Source of the DNA: Alphaproteobacteria bacterium
GTDB lineage: Bacteria; Pseudomonadota; Alphaproteobacteria; UBA8366; GCA-2717185
Length of the DNA stretch: 54,943 nucleotides
Reading direction: 5' to 3'
Assembly (NCBI GenBank): GCA_040905865.1
Contig: JBBDQU010000014.1
Location: forward strand, 1 to 54,943
Position numbers and translations under genes: made by a program. This document shows positions 46,140-54,027 of the stretch, piece by piece. Below the pieces are notes generated by a model. It made no database searches and was not told the origin of the DNA. It worked only from the letters and a program-made list of their open reading frames with translations. Position 1 is the first letter of the stretch. Every line of letters begins with the position of its first letter.

Positions 46140-46955
46140 CTAAACCGTTTCCACCGTATCCTTCGTTTTGGCCGCGCCCGCGCCGGCGGCCTTGCGCAGG
46201 GCGTTCATTTCGTTCTGGATAATGCGCTGCAGCATCCGGCCGTCAGACGAATGAAGCACGAAACGCGCGCCCAGTTCGATCGCCTTGCTGGACGTTTCGA
46301 TCGTCTGCTGGTGGACCATGACCGGGATCGTGCGCGCCTCGCAGCGTTTGATGATATCCGCGACCACGTTGAGGTATTTTTTGTTCGAATAGTCGTCCGG
46401 CACCCCGAGCGAGGTGGACATGTCGTTCGGTCCGATGAACACGCCGTCGATGCCGCCGACATCGAGGATCGCATCGAGGTTCCGGTAGGCCGGTTCGGAT
46501 TCGATGCCGATGATGACGAAGGATTCCTTGCGCCGGTTGGTCAGGTACTTTTTCGTCTCCGGGCTGGGCAGGACGCCTTCCTCCACCGCGCGGCGCAGGT
46601 ATTCGCCTTTCAGCGGATGCCATTTCGCCGTGGCGACGACCGCCTGCACTTCTTCCACCGTTTCGCAATAGGGCACCAGCACGCCGGCGGCGCCCGCGTC
46701 CAGCGCCATGGCGACCCATTCCGATTTCGGGATCGGCACGCGGACAACCGGCGTGATATCCGCGCGGCGCAGCATCCCGCAGAGCTGCTGGATTTCGGCG
46801 CGGTCGCGCGAACCATGCTCGGAATCGATAATCGCGTAATCAAGCGTGCTGCCGGCCAGCACGGATTCGAACCGTGTCGACGCCATCTGGGACAGCATGC
46901 AGCCGAACACGCGGCCGCCTGATTTCAGGGTACGTCTGAGCTTCGTCGCGTTCAT
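46140..46955 (-). CDS. HpcH/HpaI-family aldolase (2-dehydro-3-deoxy-sugar-acid or citrate-lyase-like)
   Basis: 271 residues from ATG 46955 (GAGGTGA upstream). The TIM-barrel class II aldolase motifs are present: LDYAIIDSEHGSRDRAEI, VRVPIPKSEWVAMALDAGAA, FVIIGIESEPAYRNLDAIL and GIDGVFIGPNDMSTSLG, with the metal-binding Glu and Asp. Members cleave 2-keto-3-deoxy acids to pyruvate plus an aldehyde. The neighbours downstream on the other strand (cupin, dioxygenase, SDR) suggest a catabolic locus, but the substrate is not given by the sequence. Confidence 0.88.
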   Translation of the reverse strand: MNATKLRRTLKSGGRVFGCMLSQMASTRFESVLAGSTLDYAIIDSEHGSRDRAEIQQLCGMLRRADITPVVRVPIPKSEWVAMALDAGAAGVLVPYCETVEEVQAVVATAKWHPLKGEYLRRAVEEGVLPSPETKKYLTNRRKESFVIIGIESEPAYRNLDAILDVGGIDGVFIGPNDMSTSLGVPDDYSNKKYLNVVADIIKRCEARTIPVMVHQQTIETSSKAIELGARFVLHSSDGRMLQRIIQNEMNALRKAAGAGAAKTKDTVETV

Positions 46956-47565
46956 GGGGTCACCTCGTGTTGTCAAATGCGTTGGAAGGCAGGCCTGCGC
47001 CGGTCGTGCCGGATCGTTGCGTATCGAATTTTTCCTGCATGACGTTGCGGCGAAAATCGGGCCGAACCGGCTTCAACATTCGCGACCCGTTGCGTGTGTA
47101 AAACAAAAGCGCCGCGATTGTAGCGTAACGGCCCGCTGTAGCAAAAGCGGAAGCCGCGACACTGTCGCCTCCGGTAAAACGTCAAGAAAACTGTCATCTG
47201 CCTGTCACGAAAGAGTCACCGTCCGCGACAATGATAGCAGCGCCTGGGATAGCAGCGCCTGGGCCAACATTCCCGCCAAGCGCACCAGGAAGGAGACCTT
47301 CGCCTTCAGCAGGTGGCTCCACCGCCAGCGCAATCAGATCGATCGTTTCTTCGATAAATTCAAAATAGTTCCGGGTCATCACCACCCGTTATGACAAAAC
47401 CCGCTCATCTTCCTCGCCGCGGTGAAACTTGCGTCTTTACGGATTTGGCTGCGAAGTTATGACTATGGCCCAGATCAGATCGTGTCCGGTCGGAATCGCC
47501 TGTGGCGATCCAACAAACCTGTGAAGGTCCTGTAGGTGGCGTTAAAAATTGAAGGTTCGCAGTCA
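46956..47565. other. Intergenic stretch between aldolase and phnN genes
   Basis: About 610 bases with no recognised gene. It contains an exact 15-base tandem duplication (GATAGCAGCGCCTGG twice, 47233-47262) inside a possible minus-strand reading frame of 63 codons (47194-47385, beginning MVMTRNYFEFI), which has no family resemblance. No hairpin with a T-run was found. The region should carry the divergent promoters of the two flanking genes. Confidence 0.5.
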
Positions 47566-48129
47566 ATGTCCAAGGCCCGCAAACAGGGACCCCTGATCCT
47601 GGTCGTCGGACCCAGCGGCGTCGGCAAGGACACGCTGATCGCCGGGGCCCGCGCGCAGCTGGGCGATGCCGGCCGGTTCGTTTTTCCCCGGCGCTATATC
47701 ACGCGGCCCGCCGATTACGGCGGCGAGGATCATGTGCCGGTAACCCCGGAGGCATTCAATCTGATGCTGTCCGGCGGCGAATTCCTGCTGCACTGGTCGG
47801 CGCACGGGTTCCATTACGGCGTGCCCGGCGCCATTGTCGATGACCTTCGCAATGGCTGCGCCGTTGTCGTCAACGGGTCGCGCGGGGTTGTCGAGGATGC
47901 GCGCGCGCGGATCAGCCCGTTCCACGCGGTGCATGTCACCGCATCCCGCGACGTGATCGCCGAACGGCTGTCCAGCCGCGGGCGGGAATCGGCCGAACAG
48001 TCGCAGCGGCGGCTGGACCGTAAGGTGGCGTCGGCGGGCGTCGGCGATGTGGTATTTCGCAACGACCTGCCTGTGAAACAGGCGATCACCGCCTTCGCGG
48101 ATGTGCTGACGCGCCTTTCCCTCCGATAG
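47566..48129 (+). CDS. phnN: Ribose 1,5-bisphosphate phosphokinase
   Basis: 187 residues of guanylate-kinase fold. Walker A is VVGPSGVGKDTLI, and the substrate region FPRRYITRPADYGGEDHVPV and FLLHWSAHGFHYGVP match PhnN. It makes PRPP from ribose 1,5-bisphosphate, usually in phosphonate (C-P lyase) degradation. No other phn gene is nearby here. ATG 47566 is chosen; a GTG at 47536 is in frame but adds non-conserved residues. Confidence 0.88.
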   Translation: MSKARKQGPLILVVGPSGVGKDTLIAGARAQLGDAGRFVFPRRYITRPADYGGEDHVPVTPEAFNLMLSGGEFLLHWSAHGFHYGVPGAIVDDLRNGCAVVVNGSRGVVEDARARISPFHAVHVTASRDVIAERLSSRGRESAEQSQRRLDRKVASAGVGDVVFRNDLPVKQAITAFADVLTRLSLR

Positions 48130-48166
48130 CCGGAACAACTTCTTGCCATGCCGGCGCCTTTTTCGT

Positions 48167-48607
48167 TCAGATACCTTCCAGTTCGTAGTCGTGGTCCATG
48201 ACCACCAGGCGGTTCTGGAAGCGCCAGATCCCGTCCTCGCGCACAAGCGTGCAGTCGTAGCGGCCGGGGGCGAGCAGCCGGCTGGCCCCGTCCTTCACCA
48301 GGAACACCGCCAGGTAGCATTGCGCGCGGCCCGTATCGCCGGTCACGTCGATGATCATGTTGGTGATGAAATGGCGCAGGGCCGTGCCGCGCCGGCGGAA
48401 CCCGGCGAAGCGCGTCGCGAATTCGCGCAGCCCCGCCTGGCCGCTGTACCTGCCGACCGAGGGGCTTTCCAGCGAACCGTCCCGCGCGAAGCAGCCGATC
48501 ACGCCTTCCACATCGCCCGCGTCCAGCGCCCACATATAGCGCACGAACAGATCGTTGATCGCATTGCGGTCCTCGACCGACGGCGTCGCCATGACATTCT
48601 CCTGCAA
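48167..48607 (-). CDS. NTF2/SnoaL-like domain protein
   Basis: 146 residues. The alpha-beta cone of the SnoaL_4 type is indicated by DRNAINDLFVRYMWALDAGDVEGVIGCF, then FARDGSLESPSVGRY and DCTLVREDGIWRFQNRLVVM. These proteins often act as small hydratases, isomerases or polyketide cyclases in catabolism. It is divergent from the cupin-tauD genes (88 bases between starts), suggesting a shared control region and related function. Confidence 0.8.
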   Translation of the reverse strand: MQENVMATPSVEDRNAINDLFVRYMWALDAGDVEGVIGCFARDGSLESPSVGRYSGQAGLREFATRFAGFRRRGTALRHFITNMIIDVTGDTGRAQCYLAVFLVKDGASRLLAPGRYDCTLVREDGIWRFQNRLVVMDHDYELEGI

Positions 48608-48694
48608 TCAGGTTTAACAGCACGATGACACGCGCGGTTCGTTTGCGCTACTGTTGCGCGCAACGGCTAACAAAACCACAGGAGGGAATTCAAG

Positions 48695-49111
48695 ATGGAG
48701 CTTCACAGGGCCAATTCGCGCCAGACCAAGCAGGCCTCGGCGGACAATTTCACCGGCGTCGTGCTGCAGGATCCTGTCATCGTCGGCAAGGCGCCGTCGC
48801 GCATGAGGGCGACCAACGTATCCTTCACCCCCGGCGCACGCACCGCATGGCATTCGCACCCGGTGGGACAGACACTCTATGTTGTCTCCGGCGTCGGCCG
48901 GGTGCAGCTTGAAGGCGAGCAGGTGCAGGAACTGCATCCGGGCGACACCGCCGTGATTCCGCCCAACACGCGGCACTGGCACGGTTCGGCCGGCGACCGG
49001 CTGTTCACCCATCTGGCGATGTCCGAAATCGACGACCAGGGCAACGGCACCCAGTGGTTCGAGCATGTCAGCGATGAGGACTACAACGCCAAACCGGCGC
49101 CGGTCGCGTAG
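48695..49111 (+). CDS. Cupin domain protein
   Basis: 138 residues of a single cupin barrel. Motif 1 is FTPGARTAWHSHPVGQTLYVVSG, with two His and a later Glu/Gln, and motif 2 is LHPGDTAVIPPNTRHWHGSA with the third His. A metal site is therefore likely. Such proteins are typical small isomerases or sensors in sugar and aromatic catabolism. GGAGGGAA precedes the ATG. A GC-rich stem-loop separates it from tauD. Confidence 0.85.
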   Translation: MELHRANSRQTKQASADNFTGVVLQDPVIVGKAPSRMRATNVSFTPGARTAWHSHPVGQTLYVVSGVGRVQLEGEQVQELHPGDTAVIPPNTRHWHGSAGDRLFTHLAMSEIDDQGNGTQWFEHVSDEDYNAKPAPVA

Positions 49112-49122
49112 CGCCGCAAGAC

Positions 49123-49148
49123 CCGGGCGGGGTTACCACTCCGCCCGG
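49123..49148 (+). other. Intercistronic stem-loop between cupin and TauD-type genes
   Basis: CCGGGCGG (49123-49130) pairs perfectly with CCGCCCGG (49141-49148) across a 10-base loop. No T-run follows, so it is more likely an RNA-stability or processing element than a terminator. Confidence 0.5.
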
Positions 49149-49173
49149 CCCTTATCCCGGGAGGAAGAAGAAA

Positions 49174-50025
49174 ATGGACTTGACGGTAAACCGCCTGTCG
49201 GCGGTTCTGGGCGCGGAAGTCATCGGCGCCGACCTGTCGCGGCAGGAAGACGACGCGCAGGCGGCGGCGCTGCACCGGGCGCTGCTGGATAACGGCATCA
49301 TCGTGATCCGCGACCAGCATATCGCGCCGGACGATCATATTGCCTTCTCGAAACGATTCGGCGAATTGTCGGTCCATGTGCTGACCGATTTCCAGTTGCC
49401 CGGATACCCGGAAATCACCCGCATTTCCAACAAGCGCGAAAACGGCAAGGCCGTCGGCATCGCCGATGCGGGGCGGCACTGGCATTCCGACCAGGCCTAT
49501 GAACGCATCCCCGCCATGGGTTCGCTGCTGCACGCGCAGCAGATCCCCCCCGAAGGCGGCGACACCCTGTTCTGCAACATGTACGCGGTGCTGGAGGCGA
49601 TGCCGGAATCACTGCGCGCCCGGATCGAAGGGAAATATGCGGTCTTCAACTACCAGCGCGAATACAACCGCTTCAAATCCGGCAATGCCGACCGCAAGGC
49701 GCTGACCCCGGAACAGATCGCCCGCACCACGGGCGCCACCCACCCGATCATCCGCACCCATCCGGAAACCGGGCGCAAGGCGCTGTATGTGTCCGAAGGG
49801 CACACCGAATACGTCAAGGACATGGACCCGGAGGAAAGCGAGGCGCTGCTGCAGGAACTGTTCGAATTCAGCAAGCGGCCGGAATTCATCTACCGCCATG
49901 TCTGGCAGCCGCATGACCTGATCTTCTGGGACAACCGCTGCACCATGCACAACGCGGTGCCCTACAACCCGGCCTATACAAGGCACATGCACCGCACCAC
50001 GATCATCGGCGACGTGCCGGTCTGA
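49174..50025 (+). CDS. TauD/TfdA-family 2-oxoglutarate-dependent dioxygenase
   Basis: 283 residues. The iron-binding HxD motif is His104-Ser-Asp106 in RHWHSDQAYE. The distal His is likely His259 (RCTMHNAVPYN) and the 2-oxoglutarate-binding Arg is Arg274 in HRTTIIGD. This is the standard TauD/TfdA layout. Members hydroxylate sulfonates, aryloxyacetates or other small acids; the substrate here is unknown. GGGAGGAAGAAG precedes the ATG. It is in line with the cupin gene and convergent with the SDR gene. Confidence 0.9.
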   Translation: MDLTVNRLSAVLGAEVIGADLSRQEDDAQAAALHRALLDNGIIVIRDQHIAPDDHIAFSKRFGELSVHVLTDFQLPGYPEITRISNKRENGKAVGIADAGRHWHSDQAYERIPAMGSLLHAQQIPPEGGDTLFCNMYAVLEAMPESLRARIEGKYAVFNYQREYNRFKSGNADRKALTPEQIARTTGATHPIIRTHPETGRKALYVSEGHTEYVKDMDPEESEALLQELFEFSKRPEFIYRHVWQPHDLIFWDNRCTMHNAVPYNPAYTRHMHRTTIIGDVPV

Positions 50026-50038
50026 TTGTCGTCGGGTC

Positions 50039-50800
50039 CTAGAAGCTTTTCCCCGCCGTCCAGCCGCCATCGACCATCAGGGTCGTGCCGGTACAGAAGC
50101 CGGCGTCGTCGGAGGCGAGGAACAGGATCGCGCTGGCGATTTCATGCGGTTCGCCCCAGCGGTGCAGCGCGTGGATCGAGCGGATTTTTTCCGCGTCGTC
50201 GGCGTCCTGGAAATAGCGTTCGGTCATCGGCGTGCGGGTGACGCCGGGGCCGACCGCGTTCACGCGGATGCCCTGCCTGCCCAGTTCCATCGCCATTTCT
50301 TTCGTCAGCCCGACCACCGCATGCTTGGACGCGGTGTAGGCCGCGCGGTTCGGCGCCGCCGTCACGCCCAGCGTCGAGGCCAGGTTGACGATGGCCCCCT
50401 TGCGCCCGGCGGCGACCAGGTTGCGGGCAAACGCCTGGCAGGACAGGAACACCCCGGTCAGGTTCACGCCGATTACCCGGTTCCATTCCTCGAAGGACAG
50501 TTCCAGCACCGGCACGATCTCCCGCACGCCCGCATTGGCGACCAGCACGTCCAGCCCGCCGAAAGCGGCATCCGCATCGGCGATGAATCCGTCGACCGAA
50601 TCGGGGCTGGTCACATCGACCGCGAAGCCCTGCGCCGTGCCGCCCTCGCCGGTCACCGCCGCCGCGACCCGTTCCGCCATCGCGGTATCCAGGTCGCCGG
50701 CGGCCACCTTCGCGCCCTCGCGCGCAAACTGCAGGCAGACTTCCCGCCCGATCCCGCCGCCCGCCCCTGTGACGACGACCGTCCTGCCCCGAAACCGCAT
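50039..50800 (-). CDS. Short-chain dehydrogenase/reductase
   Basis: 253 residues, classical SDR. The NAD(P)-binding motif TGAGGGIGREV is at the N-terminus with an Asp after the second strand (AAGDLDTAMAE), suggesting NAD preference. VLVANAGV is the NAG motif and YTASKHA the catalytic YxxxK. The C-terminal SDDAGFCTGTTLMVDGGWTA is typical. It probably oxidises a secondary alcohol in the same catabolic locus as the aldolase, cupin and dioxygenase. Confidence 0.92.
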   Translation of the reverse strand: MRFRGRTVVVTGAGGGIGREVCLQFAREGAKVAAGDLDTAMAERVAAAVTGEGGTAQGFAVDVTSPDSVDGFIADADAAFGGLDVLVANAGVREIVPVLELSFEEWNRVIGVNLTGVFLSCQAFARNLVAAGRKGAIVNLASTLGVTAAPNRAAYTASKHAVVGLTKEMAMELGRQGIRVNAVGPGVTRTPMTERYFQDADDAEKIRSIHALHRWGEPHEIASAILFLASDDAGFCTGTTLMVDGGWTAGKSF

Positions 50801-50884
50801 GTTGTGTTCCTCCCTTGCGTGTCTGAGACGTCGACGGTAGCGGAGTGGGGCCGATAATGCGATAGTAGGCGCTGATCATCGCGG

Positions 50885-50980
50885 CATTCCCGGATCAAGG
50901 GAATGTTAACAAAAGGGGCCCATATTGCCCCTTTTTACAAAGCGACGATGGCTCCGTATCGCGGTATTTCAGGATACGGA
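50885..50980 (+). promoter_or_regulatory. Structured leader with three stem-loops before the second PAS kinase
   Basis: Three successive perfect stems: CATTCCC/GGGAATG (50885-50891 and 50899-50905); AAAAGGGGC/GCCCCTTTT (50911-50919 and 50927-50935), ending in a T-run like an intrinsic terminator; and TCCGTATC/GATACGGA (50953-50960 and 50973-50980). The last stem ends in GGAGGG. They lie between the divergent SDR and kinase genes, where no terminator is expected on the plus strand, so attenuation of the kinase gene is possible. Confidence 0.5.
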
Positions 50981-51003
50981 GGGCGCGTCTTGAAGGCTCC
51001 GGC

Positions 51004-52584
51004 ATGTCAGATGGCGTTCAACAGGTACCAGGAATTGGGGAAGCCGCGCTTGCGGCGCGCGACGCGCCGGCCCTGCATTCGCAACTGTCCGAGGGGATAG
51101 AGGCGCTGTCGGAAGGGCTTGCCATTTATGACACCGACGAGCGGTTGGTGTACTGCAACAGGGCCTACCGCGATTCGCTTCCCCGCCTGGCGGCGCTCGG
51201 CATCCTGCGGCCCGGGGTCAGTTTTTCCGAAATCCTGCGCGCCGGGATCGCACATGATTTCGTGCCGCCCGCCTATCGCGACGCCGATGATTTCTTCAAA
51301 AGAAGGCTGGACCGCTTCCGCAACCCCGCCGGCCGGTACGAATATGCCAGCACGGATGGCAAATGGTACCGGTGCGAGGAGCGGCGGACATCGAATGGCG
51401 GGACCGTCGCCATTCGCGCCGAAATCACGGATCGCAAGAGAGCCGAATTGTCGCTGGAGGAAAGCGAAGAGAATTTCCGCAATCTTGTCGAAGGGTCGCT
51501 GCAGGGCGTCAGCATCATCTCGCCGGCGCGCAAGCCGCTCTATGTCAACCAGGCCTATGCTGAAATATTCGGTTATGAATCGGCGGAGGCGGTGCTGGCA
51601 CTGGAAAGCACGGCGATCCTGGCGGCGCCGTATGACCGCGAGAGGCTGGCGGTTTACCGCATGGAACGGCTGCAGGGAAACGATGTCCCGACCCATTATG
51701 AATATGACGGTGTCCGCAGGGACGGCGAAATCGTGCATCTCCAGGCGATTTCCAGGTCCATCAGCTGGCGGGGCAGGAAAGCGGTCCAGGTGACGCTGCT
51801 GGATATCACCGAGCGCAGGAAAGCCGAGGCGCGGCAGCGGGAGCTGGAGGCTTCGCTGCGTCAGGCGCAGAAAATGGAAGTGGTCGGCCAGCTGACCGGC
51901 GGCATCGCGCATGACTTCAACAACCTGCTGGGGGTCATTATCGGGAATCTCGACTTTCTGGAAGAGGCGCTAAGGGACCGTCCCGACCTCCTTGCCCTGG
52001 TGGCGCCCGCGATGAAGGCGGCCCTTGGCGTCGCGTCGCTGAACCGGCAGTTGCTGTCCTTTGCCCGCCAGCAGCCCCTGTCGCCCGGGCCGGTGAACCT
52101 GAACGACAGTATCGCCGCAATGCTGGGCATGCTGCGCCGGACACTCGGGGACACGACGGAGATCCGGACGGAACCGGCGGACGGGCTGTGGCTGACGGAT
52201 GTGGATACATATTATCTGGAAAGCGCCGTGCTCAACCTGGCGGTCAATGCCCGGGACGCCATGCCGGACGGCGGAATGCTGACCCTGGCGACGTCCAATC
52301 TGCGCCTCGATACAGACGATCCGGCGGCGGATCCGGACCTGACCCGGGGCGACTATGTGCTGCTGGCGGTATCCGATACCGGTACGGGCATGGGGCGGGA
52401 AACGCTCGACCGCGCCTTCGAGCCGTTTTTCACGACCAGGGACGTCGGCCAGGGCAGCGGGCTCGGTCTGTCCATGGTGTTCGGCTTCGTCAAGCAGTCC
52501 GGCGGCCATGTGACGATCCGCAGCGCGGTCGGCCAGGGGACGACCGTGAACCTGTACCTGCCGCGCGCCATTCATCAATCCTGA
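51004..52584 (+). CDS. PAS-domain histidine kinase without receiver domain
   Basis: 526 residues, no membrane helix. The first PAS-type domain is LSEGLAIYDTDERLVYCNRA (about 35-140) and the second NFRNLVEGSLQGVSIISPAR (about 160-280). Then comes the H-box LTGGIAHDFNNLLGVIIGNL, N-box NLAVNARDAMPDGG and G-boxes VSDTGTGMG and GQGSGLGLSMVFGF. It stops after the ATPase domain, whereas its close paralogue at 44204-45889 continues into a receiver. Phosphotransfer must therefore go to a separate protein, possibly that receiver. The leader is structured. Confidence 0.93.
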   Translation: MSDGVQQVPGIGEAALAARDAPALHSQLSEGIEALSEGLAIYDTDERLVYCNRAYRDSLPRLAALGILRPGVSFSEILRAGIAHDFVPPAYRDADDFFKRRLDRFRNPAGRYEYASTDGKWYRCEERRTSNGGTVAIRAEITDRKRAELSLEESEENFRNLVEGSLQGVSIISPARKPLYVNQAYAEIFGYESAEAVLALESTAILAAPYDRERLAVYRMERLQGNDVPTHYEYDGVRRDGEIVHLQAISRSISWRGRKAVQVTLLDITERRKAEARQRELEASLRQAQKMEVVGQLTGGIAHDFNNLLGVIIGNLDFLEEALRDRPDLLALVAPAMKAALGVASLNRQLLSFARQQPLSPGPVNLNDSIAAMLGMLRRTLGDTTEIRTEPADGLWLTDVDTYYLESAVLNLAVNARDAMPDGGMLTLATSNLRLDTDDPAADPDLTRGDYVLLAVSDTGTGMGRETLDRAFEPFFTTRDVGQGSGLGLSMVFGFVKQSGGHVTIRSAVGQGTTVNLYLPRAIHQS

Positions 52585-52665
52585 TGACCGGTCCGGTATG
52601 CTTGCGTCCCCGCGCCGCTGTCGAGGCGCGTCGGCGGGTCATTTAAACGGCAAATCTGGTTTTTC

Positions 52666-52686
52666 CTACCTGGTAGTATATAATAC
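52666..52686 (+). promoter_or_regulatory. Promoter/operator of the parD antitoxin gene
   Basis: Two touching palindromes, CTACC-T-GGTAG (52666-52676) and GTAT-ATA-ATAC (52676-52686), overlay a consensus -10 hexamer TATAAT at 52679-52684, 27 bases before the ATG. This is the usual layout for autoregulation by a ribbon-helix-helix antitoxin. Confidence 0.55.
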
Positions 52687-52710
52687 GCCTATCACAGCGG
52701 GAGCCGCACA

Positions 52711-52977
52711 ATGTCCATGGTCAAGAAATGCATATCGGTCACGGACCGGCAGGATGCCAGGATCAAGGCGCAGATTGAGTCCGGCCATTACGGCAATGAA
52801 AGCGAGGTCTTCCGGGAACTGATCCGGGAACGGCAGATTCGCGAAGGGGAAGCGGCAGGCGAAATAGAGGCCATCCGCGCAGCCTTGATCGACGGCGAGC
52901 GCAGCGGTTTCAGTGACCGGACGGTGGACGAGATATGGGACGACGCACGCCAGCGCCACCGGGCGACGCGTGGCTGA
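52711..52977 (+). CDS. parD: ParD-family antitoxin (ribbon-helix-helix)
   Basis: 88 residues. KKCISVTDRQDARIKAQIES, then GHYGNESEVFRELIRERQIR form the RHH DNA-binding part, and the C-terminal SGFSDRTVDEIWDDARQRH is the toxin-binding tail of the ParD/CC2985 group. It is complete and preceded by an operator-like palindrome on its -10. Its partner toxin gene overlaps by eight bases but is broken, so the antitoxin is probably an orphan. Confidence 0.88.
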   Translation: MSMVKKCISVTDRQDARIKAQIESGHYGNESEVFRELIRERQIREGEAAGEIEAIRAALIDGERSGFSDRTVDEIWDDARQRHRATRG

Positions 52978-53200
52978 ATACCGGCTTGCCGGCCGGGCCG
53001 CGGAAGACTTGCGGGAGATCGCGCAATTTGGCGACGACCGTTTCGGCACGGTTCACTCGGATCGGCGCGGCGGTTCACGCGCTGGGGCTGTATATTTCGG
53101 TGGCGGCGGTTTCCGGATAAGGTCTTTGCGGAATTCGTTGATGACTGCTTTCTTGACGGGAGCCCTGCATAAATCAGGATCTGACCCCGCCTGGAGGTAG
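52970..53200 (+). pseudogene. parE: Truncated ParE toxin gene fused to repeat sequence
   Basis: It starts at the GTG overlapping the parD stop (GTGGCTGA). The first 27 residues (VAEYRLAGRAAEDLREIA, QFGDDRFGT) match the ParE N-terminus. At about 53058 the sequence switches to a 135-bp repeat also found at 54202-54336, and the frame continues with unrelated residues to a stop at 53198-53200, giving 76 residues in place of the usual 95-100. The catalytic and antitoxin-binding C-terminal part is missing, so no toxin is expected. Confidence 0.8.
53058..53192 (+). repeat. 135-bp direct repeat, copy A (carries the 3' end of a hicB gene)
   Basis: Bases 53058-53192 match 54202-54336 without gaps at 119 of 135 positions by my count. 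In one frame it reads RIGAAVHALGLYISVAAVSG then stop, the C-terminal end of a HicB-type antitoxin. The non-coding remainder ends in GATCTGACCCCGCCT. The junction with parE is abrupt. Confidence 0.8.
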
Positions 53201-53257
53201 TCGGTTTCGATCCGACACGACTGCCGTGTTTGGCCTTTCCATTGCCCGGAAGCGCGC

Positions 53258-54001
53258 ATGTTCGCCGACCTGTCCTGTTCCCAGTTGCTGATGGTCGCCG
53301 TCGCGGCCTTCGGCACACAGATCGTCGGCGGGATCGCCGGATACGGAACGGGGCTATTGATGCCGCTGATCCTCGTGCCGCTGATCGGAGCGGAGGCGGC
53401 GGTGCCGGTGATATCCCTCGCCGCGCTGATCAGCAACCCGACCCGCGCGATCACCTTCTGGAAGGATATCGACCGCCGCAAGGCGGTTATCGTCGTTCTC
53501 TGCGCCCTGCCGGCGACGGCGGCGGGGGCGTACTGGTTCACCCTGCTGACCGGCCGCGGCGCGCAGATACTGATCGGCTGCCTGTTGATTGTCATGGTGC
53601 CGCTGCGGTACCTGCTGCGGCGTTTGCGGGTGCGGCTGGCAGGCGCCGGATTTATCGGTGCGTCGTTCGGGTTCGGCTTCCTGATGGGCGCGACTCCGGG
53701 CACCGGCGTTGTCCTGCTGTCGATCCTGATGGCGGCGGGACTGGCCGGAACCCAGGTGATCGCCACCGACGCCGCCATTTCCGCCGTGCTGGGCGTCGTC
53801 CGCACGGGCATCTATGCCGGTTTCGGCGCGCTGCCATGGAACATGGTGCTGCTGGCGGTCCTGATCGGCGCAATGGCGACGCCGGGGACCCTGACCGCGC
53901 GCTGGATCAGCCGCCGTTTCACCGCGGAATTTCACAACGGCATCTTCGACGCCGCCATCGTCACCGGCGGTGTCGTCCTGTTGTGGCAGGCGTTCCACTG
54001 A
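53258..54001 (+). CDS. TauE/SafE (TSUP) family sulfite/anion exporter-like membrane protein
   Basis: 247 residues with about eight membrane helices. The first half starts LLMVAVAAFGTQIVGGIAGY with GTGLLMPLILVPL and the conserved P-A-V-P-V-I-S-L-like AAVPVISLAALISNPTRA. The second half, GAGFIGASFGFGFLMGATPG with TGVVLLSILMAAG, repeats the pattern. TSUP proteins export sulfite, sulfoacetate or related anions. It is bracketed by the two 135-bp repeats, so it looks like cargo inserted between hicB and parE fragments. Confidence 0.88.
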   Translation: MFADLSCSQLLMVAVAAFGTQIVGGIAGYGTGLLMPLILVPLIGAEAAVPVISLAALISNPTRAITFWKDIDRRKAVIVVLCALPATAAGAYWFTLLTGRGAQILIGCLLIVMVPLRYLLRRLRVRLAGAGFIGASFGFGFLMGATPGTGVVLLSILMAAGLAGTQVIATDAAISAVLGVVRTGIYAGFGALPWNMVLLAVLIGAMATPGTLTARWISRRFTAEFHNGIFDAAIVTGGVVLLWQAFH

Positions 54002-54027
54002 CGCATCCCGGGCGCAGGTCTTGATTT

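Noticed and set aside
53200-53216. T-arm-like hairpin GTCGG-TTTCGAT-CCGAC suggesting a tRNA remnant
   Set aside because: The loop does not have the TTC at the correct positions, no acceptor or anticodon arm is found around it and no CCA follows.
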